IMG/VR virus record: IMGVR_UViG_3300020192_000025
Coordinates: 1-41,452 of that record
Reading direction: 5' to 3' (one strand)
Origin: a virus
Length of the DNA: 41,452 bases
Positions 6,420 to 13,495 of this stretch are shown piece by piece. The notes beneath the pieces were generated by a model. It was not told the DNA's origin and made no database searches. It was given only the letters and a program-made list of their open reading frames with translations. The first letter of the stretch is position 1, and every line of letters begins with the position of its first letter. A program made the translations under genes and the position numbers.

Positions 6420-7058
6420 ATGAACACAACCAAGACCAAGCCCGACTCGTTCAAAGAAACCCTGACCCGAATCTTCGAGTCGGTGGAAGACAAGTTCCGC
6501 GCCGACGCCGTCGCCCGCTACGTGGCGATGGCTCAGCGGCAGTACGAAGCCTTCACCAAGTTCGCCGCGGGCCAGGAGCCGGAGCGGGATCGCTACTACC
6601 ACGATTCGATGCGGGTCCCGGAGTACGTCGGCAACAAGAAGGGCTGCTGGCAGTCCGGCTGGGCCGGCATCGTCGCCGCCCACCAGAACGGAGAATGGTT
6701 CTGCGACGAAGCCAAGGCGATCAAGGACGCCAACCACCAGGTGGACATGGTCAAGCTCCAGTTCATCTCGAAGCACGTGAAGAAGCTGGAGAACGCGACC
6801 AAGTCGCACAAGGGCAAGCCGAACCACGTGTCCGGCGAACTCGCCCACACGGTACTGGTTGAAGGACACCTGAAGGTCGCGTACAAGAACGGCGATTCGT
6901 TCGTCCTGACGCTGAGCATGATTGTCAATCACCGCTACTCGCGAGGCTGCACGAGCTTCTACCAGTTCCCGTCCCGCTTCAAGGACGTGATGCTGAAGGG
7001 GAAGCCGGTCACGGGTACCAAGGTTTCGGAAAAGTGGATGGGAGAGCACTTCCAATGA
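6420..7058 (+). CDS. Unknown protein, first gene of second early operon (212 aa)
   Basis: Begins MNTTKTKPDSFKETLTRIFE at the position expected for transcription start, with no ribosome site. The protein is soluble and charged, with a helical N-terminal third and an aromatic C-terminal region (IVNHRYSRGCTSFYQFPSRF). It is of good length and codon use, so certainly a gene, but I do not recognise the family. A C-terminal VSEKWM segment precedes the coupled next gene. Confidence 0.8.
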   Translation: MNTTKTKPDSFKETLTRIFESVEDKFRADAVARYVAMAQRQYEAFTKFAAGQEPERDRYYHDSMRVPEYVGNKKGCWQSGWAGIVAAHQNGEWFCDEAKAIKDANHQVDMVKLQFISKHVKKLENATKSHKGKPNHVSGELAHTVLVEGHLKVAYKNGDSFVLTLSMIVNHRYSRGCTSFYQFPSRFKDVMLKGKPVTGTKVSEKWMGEHFQ

Positions 7059-7327
7059 AGAACGGCGACACGGGCTTCGAGGTCGAGTGGTGCAAAGAGA
7101 TTCCCAAGGACGAGCATGGAGACGCTGACCTTGACCAAGCAAAGATGGTCATCAAGGATTTCCCGACGCACGAACTCGCAATGAAGTACGCGAAGGAAGT
7201 CCACCCGCAGAACCAGTTCCTTGACACGAGGATCACGCCTTGGGAAGTGCGGCCGGTTGCCGACTACCCCGAGTTGCTGGATTGTCACTACGGTGAATCA
7301 GAGTTCTATCGAGGCGAGCAACTATGA
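7055..7327 (+). CDS. Unknown acidic protein (90 aa)
   Basis: ATG overlaps the preceding TGA. The product (MKNGDTGFEVEWCKEIPKDE...) is acidic, without signal or membrane segment, and ends FYRGEQL. The pattern resembles small alpha/beta proteins, but no family is recognised. Coupled to both neighbours by 4-base overlaps. Confidence 0.7.
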   Translation: MKNGDTGFEVEWCKEIPKDEHGDADLDQAKMVIKDFPTHELAMKYAKEVHPQNQFLDTRITPWEVRPVADYPELLDCHYGESEFYRGEQL

Positions 7328-7866
7328 GCATCCCGAAGTGGCGAGTGGTCGAGTACACCGACGACGGGTGCTCGATCTTCCAGTGCTTGAACTGCTACGA
7401 CACCTGGGAAGGGCGCACGCCGGCCGGCTACAGCGACTTCGACGGAACGTACACGGCACTCTGGAGGTTCTGCCCGTGCTGCGGCATCCAGTGGGAGGGA
7501 TCGGCACGCGAGCAGACGGATGAGTACGGGCCGCGGCGAACACGGATTCTCAAGGCAGTCGATGACTATCGGCACGCCAACTGGGATCGGTACTACAACA
7601 AGGTCCCGCCGAGGTACTGGTGGGTCATCGAACACAAGTACACGTTCCGCTTCATGCCGACGATGGAGAGGTGGGAACCGCAGGTTCGATACACGAACTT
7701 CAAGTACGGTGCGAAGGAGATGCTCGCGAGGAAGAACGAGGCCCACGCCGAGGCCCTCCGCGACTGCGTGGAAGATTCAACCGTTGAGACAAGGCTGGTG
7801 ATGGTGCGAGACCTAGAAGCACACTACGGCCGTTTCCAGTCCACAGGACACGAAGGGTACCGATGA
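7324..7866 (+). CDS. Zinc-ribbon protein (180 aa)
   Basis: ATG overlaps the preceding TGA. Residues 20-60 hold CLNCYDTWEGRTP and RFCPCCGIQWEG, two Cys pairs spaced as in a zinc ribbon. The rest is aromatic and charged (RYWWVIEHKYTFRFMP) with a helical end. Zinc-ribbon proteins of this size in phages commonly bind nucleic acid or partner proteins; the specific role is unknown. Confidence 0.75.
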   Translation: MSIPKWRVVEYTDDGCSIFQCLNCYDTWEGRTPAGYSDFDGTYTALWRFCPCCGIQWEGSAREQTDEYGPRRTRILKAVDDYRHANWDRYYNKVPPRYWWVIEHKYTFRFMPTMERWEPQVRYTNFKYGAKEMLARKNEAHAEALRDCVEDSTVETRLVMVRDLEAHYGRFQSTGHEGYR

Positions 7867-8114
7867 ACGCAGCAGAAGCCTGGGACCTAACGACGAAGAA
7901 CCGCGAGAGCACCAACGATACACATCGCAGGCTCCTGCGGAAGATCAGAAAGGCAGCCAAGCGAGGGTACTACTACGTCCAGGTGTCTTACGAAGATGTG
8001 CATAACGGTAACCAAGGCGATGATGCCATCCAACGACTGACTGACGCAGGCTATAGCGTCCGGCGAGACGCCTTCGAGGAATCAAAGTACACGATCCGCT
8101 GGGAGATCAGATGA
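7863..8114 (+). CDS. Small basic protein (83 aa)
   Basis: ATG overlaps the preceding TGA. Contains a basic helix (HRRLLRKIRKAAKRGYYYVQ), then an alpha/beta segment ending YTIRWEIR. Function unknown; the basic patch would suit nucleic-acid contact. Confidence 0.7.
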   Translation: MNAAEAWDLTTKNRESTNDTHRRLLRKIRKAAKRGYYYVQVSYEDVHNGNQGDDAIQRLTDAGYSVRRDAFEESKYTIRWEIR

Positions 8115-8362
8115 GCGACGACTTCGCATCCGCATCAGACCTGCAAAACACCCAGTGGGAGGTTCAAGACCTGTACCAATGGAAGAACGAAGTCGAAAAC
8201 CGCATCTTCGACTTGCAGTCCAAGGTTCAGCAACTTGAAAACGACCGCGACACGCTGGAACTCAAGGTGGCGCACCTGGAGAACCAAGAACGAGTTCACG
8301 GATCACGGATCGACGACCATCGCATCTCACTCGACCAACTTCGGAGGCACTGCCGGCTATGA
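8111..8362 (+). CDS. Coiled-coil protein (83 aa)
   Basis: ATG overlaps the preceding TGA. Residues about 18-70 form a continuous heptad pattern (WKNEVENRIFDLQSKVQQLE, then VAHLENQERVHG), predicting a parallel coiled coil. No membrane segment. Likely an oligomerisation or scaffold factor; role unknown. Confidence 0.75.
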   Translation: MSDDFASASDLQNTQWEVQDLYQWKNEVENRIFDLQSKVQQLENDRDTLELKVAHLENQERVHGSRIDDHRISLDQLRRHCRL

Positions 8363-8589
8363 CCATCTCGCAAATTGCGAACCTGATGAACGATGCGACC
8401 GAGTACCCACTCGTGGACCGCATTGCGGCCAGAATCATACTCGAAGGCTACACGGAGGAGGATTTCTGGAAGACTTTCCTTCCTGACGGCGACCCGATCA
8501 GAATCAACGTCCATAACAAAATCCGGGACTTTACCCGGAACGGCAAAGAGATCACGCCAAAGCTGAAGAAACTCGCGGAGCAACTGTGA
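8359..8589 (+). CDS. Unknown small helical protein (76 aa)
   Basis: ATG overlaps the preceding TGA. Helical, with an acidic patch (LEGYTEEDFWKTFLPDGD) and a basic C-terminus (KIRDFTRNGKEITPKLKKLA). No family recognised. Confidence 0.7.
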   Translation: MTISQIANLMNDATEYPLVDRIAARIILEGYTEEDFWKTFLPDGDPIRINVHNKIRDFTRNGKEITPKLKKLAEQL

Positions 8590-9050
8590 CCGACTGGATG
8601 CGGGCCTTCTGGCCCGGAAACAACCCAATGAAGGAACTGAACATGGAATTCGCAGACGTGAAGGAAGGTGACACGCTCATCATGCACCGTGACGCCGACG
8701 ATCTCATCGGCTCCATCGTCGTGGTCGAGCGACGGACGGCTCAACGCATCCGGACCGACAAGAACACCGTGTTCAATCTCGCCGGTAAGGAGGTCGGCGG
8801 CCTGGGCAAACGTCGCTTGCAGAAGCCGACGCCTTCAGACATCAAGCGGATCAAGGCCGCCCAAGTCAAGAAGGACTTGGAACGGAAGCGAATCGAACGA
8901 GAGAACGAGGCGCGCCGGGCGCGACCTGGTTACCAAGCGGCCGACTTCCTCACAGGGCTGGGAGCCTTGACCACGGAAGAGCTTCTTGACCGACATCACC
9001 CAGACAAAATCATCAAAGCAGCGAGATTACTTGGCTATGAGCAGTCCTGA
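8586..9050 (+). CDS. Unknown protein with basic helical linker (154 aa)
   Basis: GTG start overlaps the preceding TGA; ATG codons at 8628 and 8643 are alternative starts. The N-terminal domain (FADVKEGDTLIMHRDADDLI) looks like a small beta barrel, followed by a very basic helix (KKDLERKRIERENEARRARP) and a C-terminal helix. The layout suggests a nucleic-acid-associated protein. Family unknown. Confidence 0.7.
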   Translation: MTDWMRAFWPGNNPMKELNMEFADVKEGDTLIMHRDADDLIGSIVVVERRTAQRIRTDKNTVFNLAGKEVGGLGKRRLQKPTPSDIKRIKAAQVKKDLERKRIERENEARRARPGYQAADFLTGLGALTTEELLDRHHPDKIIKAARLLGYEQS

Positions 9051-9291
9051 CTTCTACCTCTGCGACGTGTGCGGCGATCGCACGAAGCACCGGTTCAATC
9101 CGTCCACGCAGCGCGTCACGGATGAGGCCGGGTCGATGGATGATCTTGGTGTGCAGATCGACCTGTGCGGTAAGCACATGGAAGCGTTACTCCATCGCCT
9201 GTTGATGGACCCGGAGTACCACAACCGCCCTGACTACGTCAACGGAAGACGCTTCGTGCAGAGCTTCGACAAGGTGAAGCGGGACCCATGA
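9037..9291 (+). CDS. Small zinc-binding protein (84 aa)
   Basis: ATG at 9037 lies 14 bases inside the previous gene. The N-terminus has YLCDVCGDRTKH and later DLCGKHMEALLH, a CxxC...CxxH set consistent with one zinc ion. Coupled to the next gene by an ATGA overlap. Function unknown. Confidence 0.7.
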   Translation: MSSPDFYLCDVCGDRTKHRFNPSTQRVTDEAGSMDDLGVQIDLCGKHMEALLHRLLMDPEYHNRPDYVNGRRFVQSFDKVKRDP

Positions 9292-9797
9292 AGCAAGAAA
9301 TCGCAACACACGACCGTCCACCGTCACCGAACACCGGGAGGTCAACTGGTCACGGAGAAGGGATTGAGTACGAGGGGCGCACGTACTACTACCGCACTCC
9401 GCACTGGATTCCGAAGGATCGCATCTCGTTCGCCATGCGGGAGTACAGCTACCGCAGTCGGCAGCGAGGAGACAAAGAGTACGTCGTCATCGCGCCCGAG
9501 GGCGACCATTACATCGTCCTGGATGTCGTCGCGGACGGCATCCTGGACGTGATGAAGTTCTACAAGGACAAGACACCGCAGGAAGCGATCGCCGAGGACC
9601 TGGAACTGAGACGGCAAATTCAGATCGGGCTTGACGCCCATCCGAAGTGTAAGTGTGAGAACCTACTAATTCGCTTCGAGCAAGAACAACGTGATGATGA
9701 GTGCCTGGAATGCTTTCTGAGACGCTCGAAGCCGAGTACATCGGCGGGCCGTGGGACGGGAAAAGAGAAACGATCAGCCACGGGACGCTCGAAGTAG
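9288..9797 (+). CDS. Unknown protein with Cys pairs (169 aa)
   Basis: ATG overlaps the preceding TGA. The centre (EYEGRTYYYRTPHWIPKDRI...EYVVIAPEGDHYIVLDVV) is beta-rich; near the C-terminus CKCENLLIRF and CLECFLRRS could bind zinc. The last 25 residues are low-complexity and overlap the next gene for about 90 bases, so the true end product may be a tolerant tail. Function unknown. Confidence 0.65.
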   Translation: MKQEIATHDRPPSPNTGRSTGHGEGIEYEGRTYYYRTPHWIPKDRISFAMREYSYRSRQRGDKEYVVIAPEGDHYIVLDVVADGILDVMKFYKDKTPQEAIAEDLELRRQIQIGLDAHPKCKCENLLIRFEQEQRDDECLECFLRRSKPSTSAGRGTGKEKRSATGRSK

Positions 9798-9916
9798 CCG
9801 TCCCATTGAGTCCTGAGTATCAAATCCCGGGATCACGAGCGTTGAACTGCCGCCACCTTTACTACCGACTCACCGGGGCCGGTAAGACCACTCTGAAGTA
9901 CCAAGGAATCCGATGA
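9710..9916 (+). CDS. Small protein with GGPWDGK motif (68 aa)
   Basis: The segment EAEYIGGPWDGKRE followed later by RHLYYRLTGAGKTTLKYQG matches a pattern I associate with short phage and actinobacterial proteins of unknown role (GGP-DGK and a terminal Y-L...Y-G). Start uncertain: ATG 9710 chosen, GTG 9701 also possible. It overlaps the previous gene by about 88 bases in another frame, which is unusual here. Confidence 0.6.
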   Translation: MLSETLEAEYIGGPWDGKRETISHGTLEVAVPLSPEYQIPGSRALNCRHLYYRLTGAGKTTLKYQGIR

Positions 9917-10806
9917 GCAGCGTTGTTGCAAAACTAACCCGCATGAACCTGTTGAAGCCACCAGGCTTCTTAGAGCACAACGTCCACTACGAGACGATCA
10001 CCGGATCACAATCGTATGGCGTGTCGGACGAGAACTCCGACATGGACGTGATCGGCTTCTGCATCCCGCCCAAAGACATGATTTTCCCACACCTCCGCGG
10101 CGAAATCCCTGGCTTCGGGACGCAGGTTCAGCGGTTCGAGCAGTTCATCGGCAATGCCACCGAGGTGGACCGCAAGTACGACGTGACGATCTACTCGATC
10201 GTGAAGTTCTTCCAACTTTGCATGGAGAACAACCCGAACATGATCGACTCGCTCTTCACCGCTCAAGACTGCGTCGTGCATTGCACGAAGGTCGGCAACA
10301 TGGTGCGTGAGAAGCGCCGCATGTTCCTCCACAAGGGCGCGTGGCACAAGTTCAAGGGCTACGCCTACTCGCAGTTGCACAAAATGGACGGCAAGGGAGT
10401 CCAAACAGGCTCCAAGCGGTCTGAATTGCGAGAGAAGTTCGGCTACGACGTGAAGTTCGCCTACCACGTGGTGCGTTTGCTCGATGAGATCGAGCAGATT
10501 CTCACCGAGGGCGACATCGACCTGCGGCGCAACCGCGAGCAGATGAAAGCCATCCGCCGCGGCGATGTACCCAAGGAAGACATCGTCAACTTCTTCAACG
10601 AGAAGGAGAAGGCGTTGGAAAGCCTCTACGACAAATGCACGCTGCCGTGGGGACCGCCGGTGGACCAAATCAGGCAACTCCTCCTGAACTGCTTGGAAGA
10701 GCACTACGGGAACCTGGCGGACGCCGTTGTGGAGCCGGAAGCGGCCCTCAAAGCACTCCGCGAGGTCAGCGAAACACTCGAAAGGCACAGGTTACTGCTC
10801 GTATGA
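9913..10806 (+). CDS. Predicted nucleotidyltransferase (297 aa)
   Basis: ATG overlaps the preceding TGA. Residues 31-46 carry GSQSYGVSDENSDMDV, the GS...DxD signature of DNA polymerase beta-type nucleotidyltransferases, with D43 and D45 as likely metal ligands. The remainder is helical (a typical substrate domain), including KFGYDVKFAYHVVRLLDEIE. It resembles the phage and bacterial family of COG3541-type predicted nucleotidyltransferases. Substrate unknown: it might modify tRNA, protein or small molecules. Adjacent to the tmRNA-like RNA, so an RNA-end role is conceivable but unproved. Confidence 0.85.
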   Translation: MSSVVAKLTRMNLLKPPGFLEHNVHYETITGSQSYGVSDENSDMDVIGFCIPPKDMIFPHLRGEIPGFGTQVQRFEQFIGNATEVDRKYDVTIYSIVKFFQLCMENNPNMIDSLFTAQDCVVHCTKVGNMVREKRRMFLHKGAWHKFKGYAYSQLHKMDGKGVQTGSKRSELREKFGYDVKFAYHVVRLLDEIEQILTEGDIDLRRNREQMKAIRRGDVPKEDIVNFFNEKEKALESLYDKCTLPWGPPVDQIRQLLLNCLEEHYGNLADAVVEPEAALKALREVSETLERHRLLLV

Positions 10807-11054
10807 ACCGATTTGACGCCGCCGTCGAACCACCGAAGACGCAGCAGAAGACCCTGATGCTTCTCGTCGAAGTCAACGTGCCTGGGGAGGGCTGGACGCC
10901 GTTCGCCTTACGCAACGGCACCTTGGACGCCGCCATGACGGACGTGAAGTCCGTGAGCAGTAAGCGAGAGCTTCGCGACACGCGCATCCGCCGGCTTTAC
11001 ACGCAAGCGGAAGTGGTCGAGGCGAACGAACAGATGGAGAGCTTCTGGGCGTGA
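10803..11054 (+). CDS. Unknown small protein (83 aa)
   Basis: ATG overlaps the preceding TGA. Begins MNRFDAAVEPPKTQQKTLML and has a helical basic centre (KRELRDTRIRRLYTQAEVVE). The stop codon lies inside the 5' acceptor strand of the tmRNA-like RNA at 11047. Function unknown. Confidence 0.7.
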   Translation: MNRFDAAVEPPKTQQKTLMLLVEVNVPGEGWTPFALRNGTLDAAMTDVKSVSSKRELRDTRIRRLYTQAEVVEANEQMESFWA

Positions 11055-11183
11055 TGGGTTTCGACGACATAGCCAAGTGATCTCGCTCGCCGTGGTAGGC
11101 AAGCAGGGAAACATGCGTTTATCACAAGTCCCTGTGTGAATCAGCAACTTGCTCGGACGCCGGTTCGACTCCGGCCACGTCCA
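11047..11183 (+). ncRNA. Short tmRNA-like RNA (tRNA-like domain of ssrA type)
   Basis: The 5' GGGCGTG (11047-11053) pairs along all seven bases with CACGTCC (11176-11182), with one G-U. It is followed by GGGTTTCGACGAC, matching the conserved tmRNA 5' TTCGAC element. The 3' side has TCGGACGC and a perfect T-arm (GCCGG, loop TTCGACT, CCGGC at 11159-11175), close to the 3' end of bacterial tmRNA. A P2-like helix joins 11071-11078 with 11147-11153, and hairpins lie at 11085-11104 and 11105-11133. It sits in the only 148-bp coding gap of this operon. Odd points: about 137 nt, no clear tag frame, CTA instead of CCA after the discriminator. Could be a minimal, decayed or regulatory tmRNA. Confidence 0.55.
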
Positions 11184-11202
11184 CTAACACGAAAGGTACC
11201 GA

Positions 11203-11505
11203 ATGAGCAGAGAAGCAGTCTACTTCGACCCGTGTGACCTCCAAGAGGCCAAGAACGTGCTTAAAGAGCACACTGTGAGCGTCATGGTCGAGCCTGAGGT
11301 CGCACGAGTGTGTCCAGAGCACTGGAGTGTTGTCTGGGCGCACGGGAGCATGAGTTTGCTCTCCACGGGTAGCTGTGGACCGAACACGGCCGTGGGCACG
11401 GCGGCGTTGTACGTCCGCCTGTGGCTCCAGGGCATCGACTGTGGCCTCGCGCGTGACTTGGCCTGTTCCTACTTCGATCGACGCATTGCGAGGACCATGA
11501 AGTGA
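11203..11505 (+). CDS. Unknown Cys-containing protein (100 aa)
   Basis: ATG preceded by AAAGG. The product has five Cys (FDPCDLQ, RVCPEHW, GSCGPNT, DCGLARDLAC) and a central beta segment SVVWAHGSMSLLSTGS. It follows the tmRNA-like RNA by 19 bases. No family recognised. Confidence 0.7.
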   Translation: MSREAVYFDPCDLQEAKNVLKEHTVSVMVEPEVARVCPEHWSVVWAHGSMSLLSTGSCGPNTAVGTAALYVRLWLQGIDCGLARDLACSYFDRRIARTMK

Positions 11506-11666
11506 TTACGACCAAGTACACCTGGTGGACGACGCCGCAGGAGCTTCGCGAGGCCGCCGACCAGCTTGAAAAGATGGCAAAAACGGTCCAAGTGGGCGAG
11601 AGAGTGCCCGAAATCGTCGTCGGAGGCCAAGATCACGTCGAATTGAGCCTGAAATTCGCCATGTAG
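11502..11666 (+). CDS. Small unknown protein (54 aa)
   Basis: GTG start overlaps the previous TGA (GTGA), with GAGG eight bases upstream. The translation begins MITTKYTWWTTPQELREAAD and continues QLEKMAKTVQ..., ending LSLKFAM. A helix with an LREAADQLEKMAK heptad pattern is likely. The stop codon ends two bases before the -35 of promoter copy 4, so this closes the operon begun at 6420. Confidence 0.65.
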   Translation: MITTKYTWWTTPQELREAADQLEKMAKTVQVGERVPEIVVGGQDHVELSLKFAM

Positions 11667-11667
11667 C

Positions 11668-11695
11668 TTGACTATCTAGTTTCTTGGTACATACT
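11668..11695 (+). promoter_or_regulatory. Shared promoter module, copy 4
   Basis: TTGACT, 16-bp spacer, CATACT, with the invariant 18-mer at 11678-11695. Here the expected transcript start (near 11702) precedes a normal GGAG and an ATG at 11726, so this copy has a short leader. Confidence 0.75.
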
Positions 11696-11725
11696 TCAGA
11701 TGTACCAAACAACTGGAGTCGAGCA

Positions 11726-12241
11726 ATGCACCAAGACGACATCGGCAACCTCCGTCAACTCACCCGCGAAGACGTGAGCCACCTCCGCAAGGCCGGCTCG
11801 ATCTCGTTCTACCACTCGGACGGTAAGGGTGAGATCGTTGCCAGACGCAACGAGACCAATCCCGGCTCCGATGATCCGAAGAACTGGAACTACGAAGTTC
11901 CGGTCTACAGCAGGGTGAGCGCCGGCTACAAGGAGCCGACCGGGCTGAAGGAAGTCGCCTCCTGCCACGTGCTCATCACGATGGCCAACAACGTCCACGA
12001 GGTCTGGAGCACGATCGCTCGCTTCTTGAAGCTCGGTGATCGCATCTGGCTCGACTGGCGTCGTGACTCCATGACGAACGGCTACATGGAGAAGCACAAC
12101 CTCCACGGAGATCGCCTGAAGCTCTACGTCCACCGCAGGAAGGGAGATCGCTTCGAGCAGTTCATGTTCGTGGTCGAGGTCCAGTGCTGCGAGAACAACA
12201 CGGCCCGCATGATCCGCCGCGGCCCCTACAACATGGAGTAA
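11726..12241 (+). CDS. Unknown protein, first gene of third early operon (171 aa)
   Basis: ATG at 11726 follows GGAG by seven bases. Begins MHQDDIGNLRQLTREDVSHL; the middle is beta-rich with a helical stretch, and LGDRIWLDWRRDSMTNGYME is notable for aromatic and basic residues. No signal peptide. Function unknown. An upstream in-frame TTG lies within the promoter and is rejected. Confidence 0.75.
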   Translation: MHQDDIGNLRQLTREDVSHLRKAGSISFYHSDGKGEIVARRNETNPGSDDPKNWNYEVPVYSRVSAGYKEPTGLKEVASCHVLITMANNVHEVWSTIARFLKLGDRIWLDWRRDSMTNGYMEKHNLHGDRLKLYVHRRKGDRFEQFMFVVEVQCCENNTARMIRRGPYNME

Positions 12242-12243
12242 CC

Positions 12244-12372
12244 ATGATTTTCGGCATCGCGATTGGCGTCATTTTGGCTGTTTACACAACTTCAGCACGC
12301 TCGAAGGGTGGAAAACGAGGTCTTCACAGAGAAGTTGGACCTCTCGGCGTCTTTTTCATGGGGATTCTCTGA
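12244..12372 (+). CDS. Tiny membrane protein (42 aa)
   Basis: ATG preceded by GGAG. N-terminal hydrophobic helix (MIFGIAIGVILAVYTTSA), a basic central loop, and a second short hydrophobic end (LGVFFMGIL). The next gene starts in the TGATG overlap. Part of a run of five very small membrane proteins. Function unknown. Confidence 0.65.
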   Translation: MIFGIAIGVILAVYTTSARSKGGKRGLHREVGPLGVFFMGIL

Positions 12373-12458
12373 TGTTCGACCTTCTGTTCGACGTGCTGTC
12401 CAACGTGGTTGTCTTCGCGGTGGTGGTAATCTTCCTCATCGTGGTGCTTCTCCCTTAA
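12372..12458 (+). CDS. Tiny membrane protein (28 aa)
   Basis: ATG overlaps the previous TGA (TGATG) and has GGGGA upstream. The whole product is one hydrophobic helix with two N-terminal acids (MFDLLFDVLSNVVVFAVVVI...LLP). Too short for homology, but start context and coupling support expression. Confidence 0.55.
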   Translation: MFDLLFDVLSNVVVFAVVVIFLIVVLLP

Positions 12459-12485
12459 CCGTCACTTTGCACTCCCAGGGAACCA

Positions 12486-12827
12486 ATGAAGATGTACGCA
12501 GCAATTCTGTCGCTAGTGTTCTTAGTCTCGGCCGCCTACGTGAACGTGACCAAGAAACAGCAAGCGATCGCCGAGGCGACGAAGTGCGCCGCGAAGGATG
12601 CCTTCTCGACCAGGTTCGAGCAGGCCATGCCGATCGACGAAGTTGAACTCCGCGCGCTGGTCGCCGAGAAGCTGAAAACGACCGATTTTGACCTGAAAAT
12701 CGGCCAAAAAGTCGTTCCGCGGCCGACTGGCGGCCCCGGCCCCGGCTCCCAGGTCACTGTTTCAGTGACCGTGGACGTTCCCTGGTACACCGACCTGTCG
12801 TGTGAGAGCACGATCGGCCTTGAATAA
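12486..12827 (+). CDS. Membrane-anchored or exported protein (113 aa)
   Basis: ATG preceded by AGGGA. Residues 1-22 form a signal or anchor (MKMYAAILSLVFLVSAAYVN), followed by a helical charged region and a Pro/Gly linker (PRPTGGPGPGS). The C-terminal beta segment (QVTVSVTVDVPWYTDLSCES) is probably outside the inner membrane. Function unknown. Confidence 0.7.
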   Translation: MKMYAAILSLVFLVSAAYVNVTKKQQAIAEATKCAAKDAFSTRFEQAMPIDEVELRALVAEKLKTTDFDLKIGQKVVPRPTGGPGPGSQVTVSVTVDVPWYTDLSCESTIGLE

Positions 12828-12840
12828 GGTAGGCTTCCAC

Positions 12841-12963
12841 ATGGGAGACTTTTGGAAAACCGTCCTCATCCTGATGTTCCTAATCCCGTGGTGGCTCATC
12901 GCCTACTACAACATGAAGACCGGGAACACCCGCTATCGCCCAATGCGAAGGAGAAGAAAATGA
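12841..12963 (+). CDS. Tiny membrane protein with basic tail (40 aa)
   Basis: One membrane helix (WKTVLILMFLIPWWLIAYY) and a strongly basic C-terminus (RYRPMRRRRK). The stop overlaps the next start (ATGA). The ribosome site is weak. Function unknown. Confidence 0.6.
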   Translation: MGDFWKTVLILMFLIPWWLIAYYNMKTGNTRYRPMRRRRK

Positions 12964-13172
12964 ATCGAGACAACACCTTCATCGTCTGCGCCTTCGTGTT
13001 GACGATGCTGCTAGGGTTCGGCATGAACTACGTGTTCGTCGTCGTGCCCGAACAGCGCGACCGAGAGGCGACCAAGGCGGCATTCCGATCCTTCATCCTC
13101 GGTGAGAAGGGCCAAGCGGCCATGCACCTCTCGGGCAACGCCATCGACCTCTTCCAACCGGTAGGAGAATAA
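12960..13172 (+). CDS. Small membrane protein (70 aa)
   Basis: ATG overlaps the previous TGA, with AAGGAG upstream. One membrane helix (TFIVCAFVLTMLLGFGMNYV) is followed by a soluble C-terminal 40 residues. Function unknown; fourth in the series of small membrane proteins. Confidence 0.7.
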   Translation: MNRDNTFIVCAFVLTMLLGFGMNYVFVVVPEQRDREATKAAFRSFILGEKGQAAMHLSGNAIDLFQPVGE

Positions 13173-13174
13173 CC

Positions 13175-13276
13175 TTGCTCGTTATCGTCCACCCGTTCAT
13201 CGACTTCGTCGTCGGCCTAATGCTGGCCGGCGTGTTCTGGTACGGCCTGGGGACGCCGAATGGACGCCGCTACTAG
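13175..13276 (+). CDS. Tiny membrane protein (33 aa), TTG start
   Basis: TTG preceded by AGGAG at seven bases. Product MLVIVHPFIDFVVGLMLAGV...GTPNGRRY is one membrane helix with a basic end. It converges with and overlaps the end of the leftward gene 13217-13495 by 60 bases, so one of the two may be spurious. Confidence 0.5.
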   Translation: MLVIVHPFIDFVVGLMLAGVFWYGLGTPNGRRY

Positions 13277-13495
13277 CACAGCTAGGTCGCGGATGTACTC
13301 CCAGTGCTCGTCGATCTCTTTGCCTATGATGCGTGCGTGCATCGGTAGGTTGGCTTCCTTCGCGTAGTTGACGAGTACCTTCTTCACGACTGCGTGAGGC
13401 GGTCGGAACTTCTCGTCACCTTCGAGGGAGTAGCGGACCAGTGTTAAGTCCGGCATGGCAGAGAAAACGTCCACGAGAGCTTGTGTAACGTCCAT
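13217..13495 (-). CDS. Unknown protein (92 aa)
   Basis: Leftward, ATG preceded by a strong AAAGGAG. Begins MDVTQALVDVFSAMPDLTLV; alpha/beta and soluble, with no recognised family. Last gene of the leftward block; its end overlaps the convergent tiny gene above. Confidence 0.7.
   Translation of the reverse strand: MDVTQALVDVFSAMPDLTLVRYSLEGDEKFRPPHAVVKKVLVNYAKEANLPMHARIIGKEIDEHWEYIRDLAVLVAASIRRPQAVPEHAGQH

Noticed and set aside
6390-7142. 250-residue minus-strand frame
   Set aside because: Antisense shadow of the 6420 gene; Val/Leu/Arg/His-rich composition typical of reverse-frame noise.
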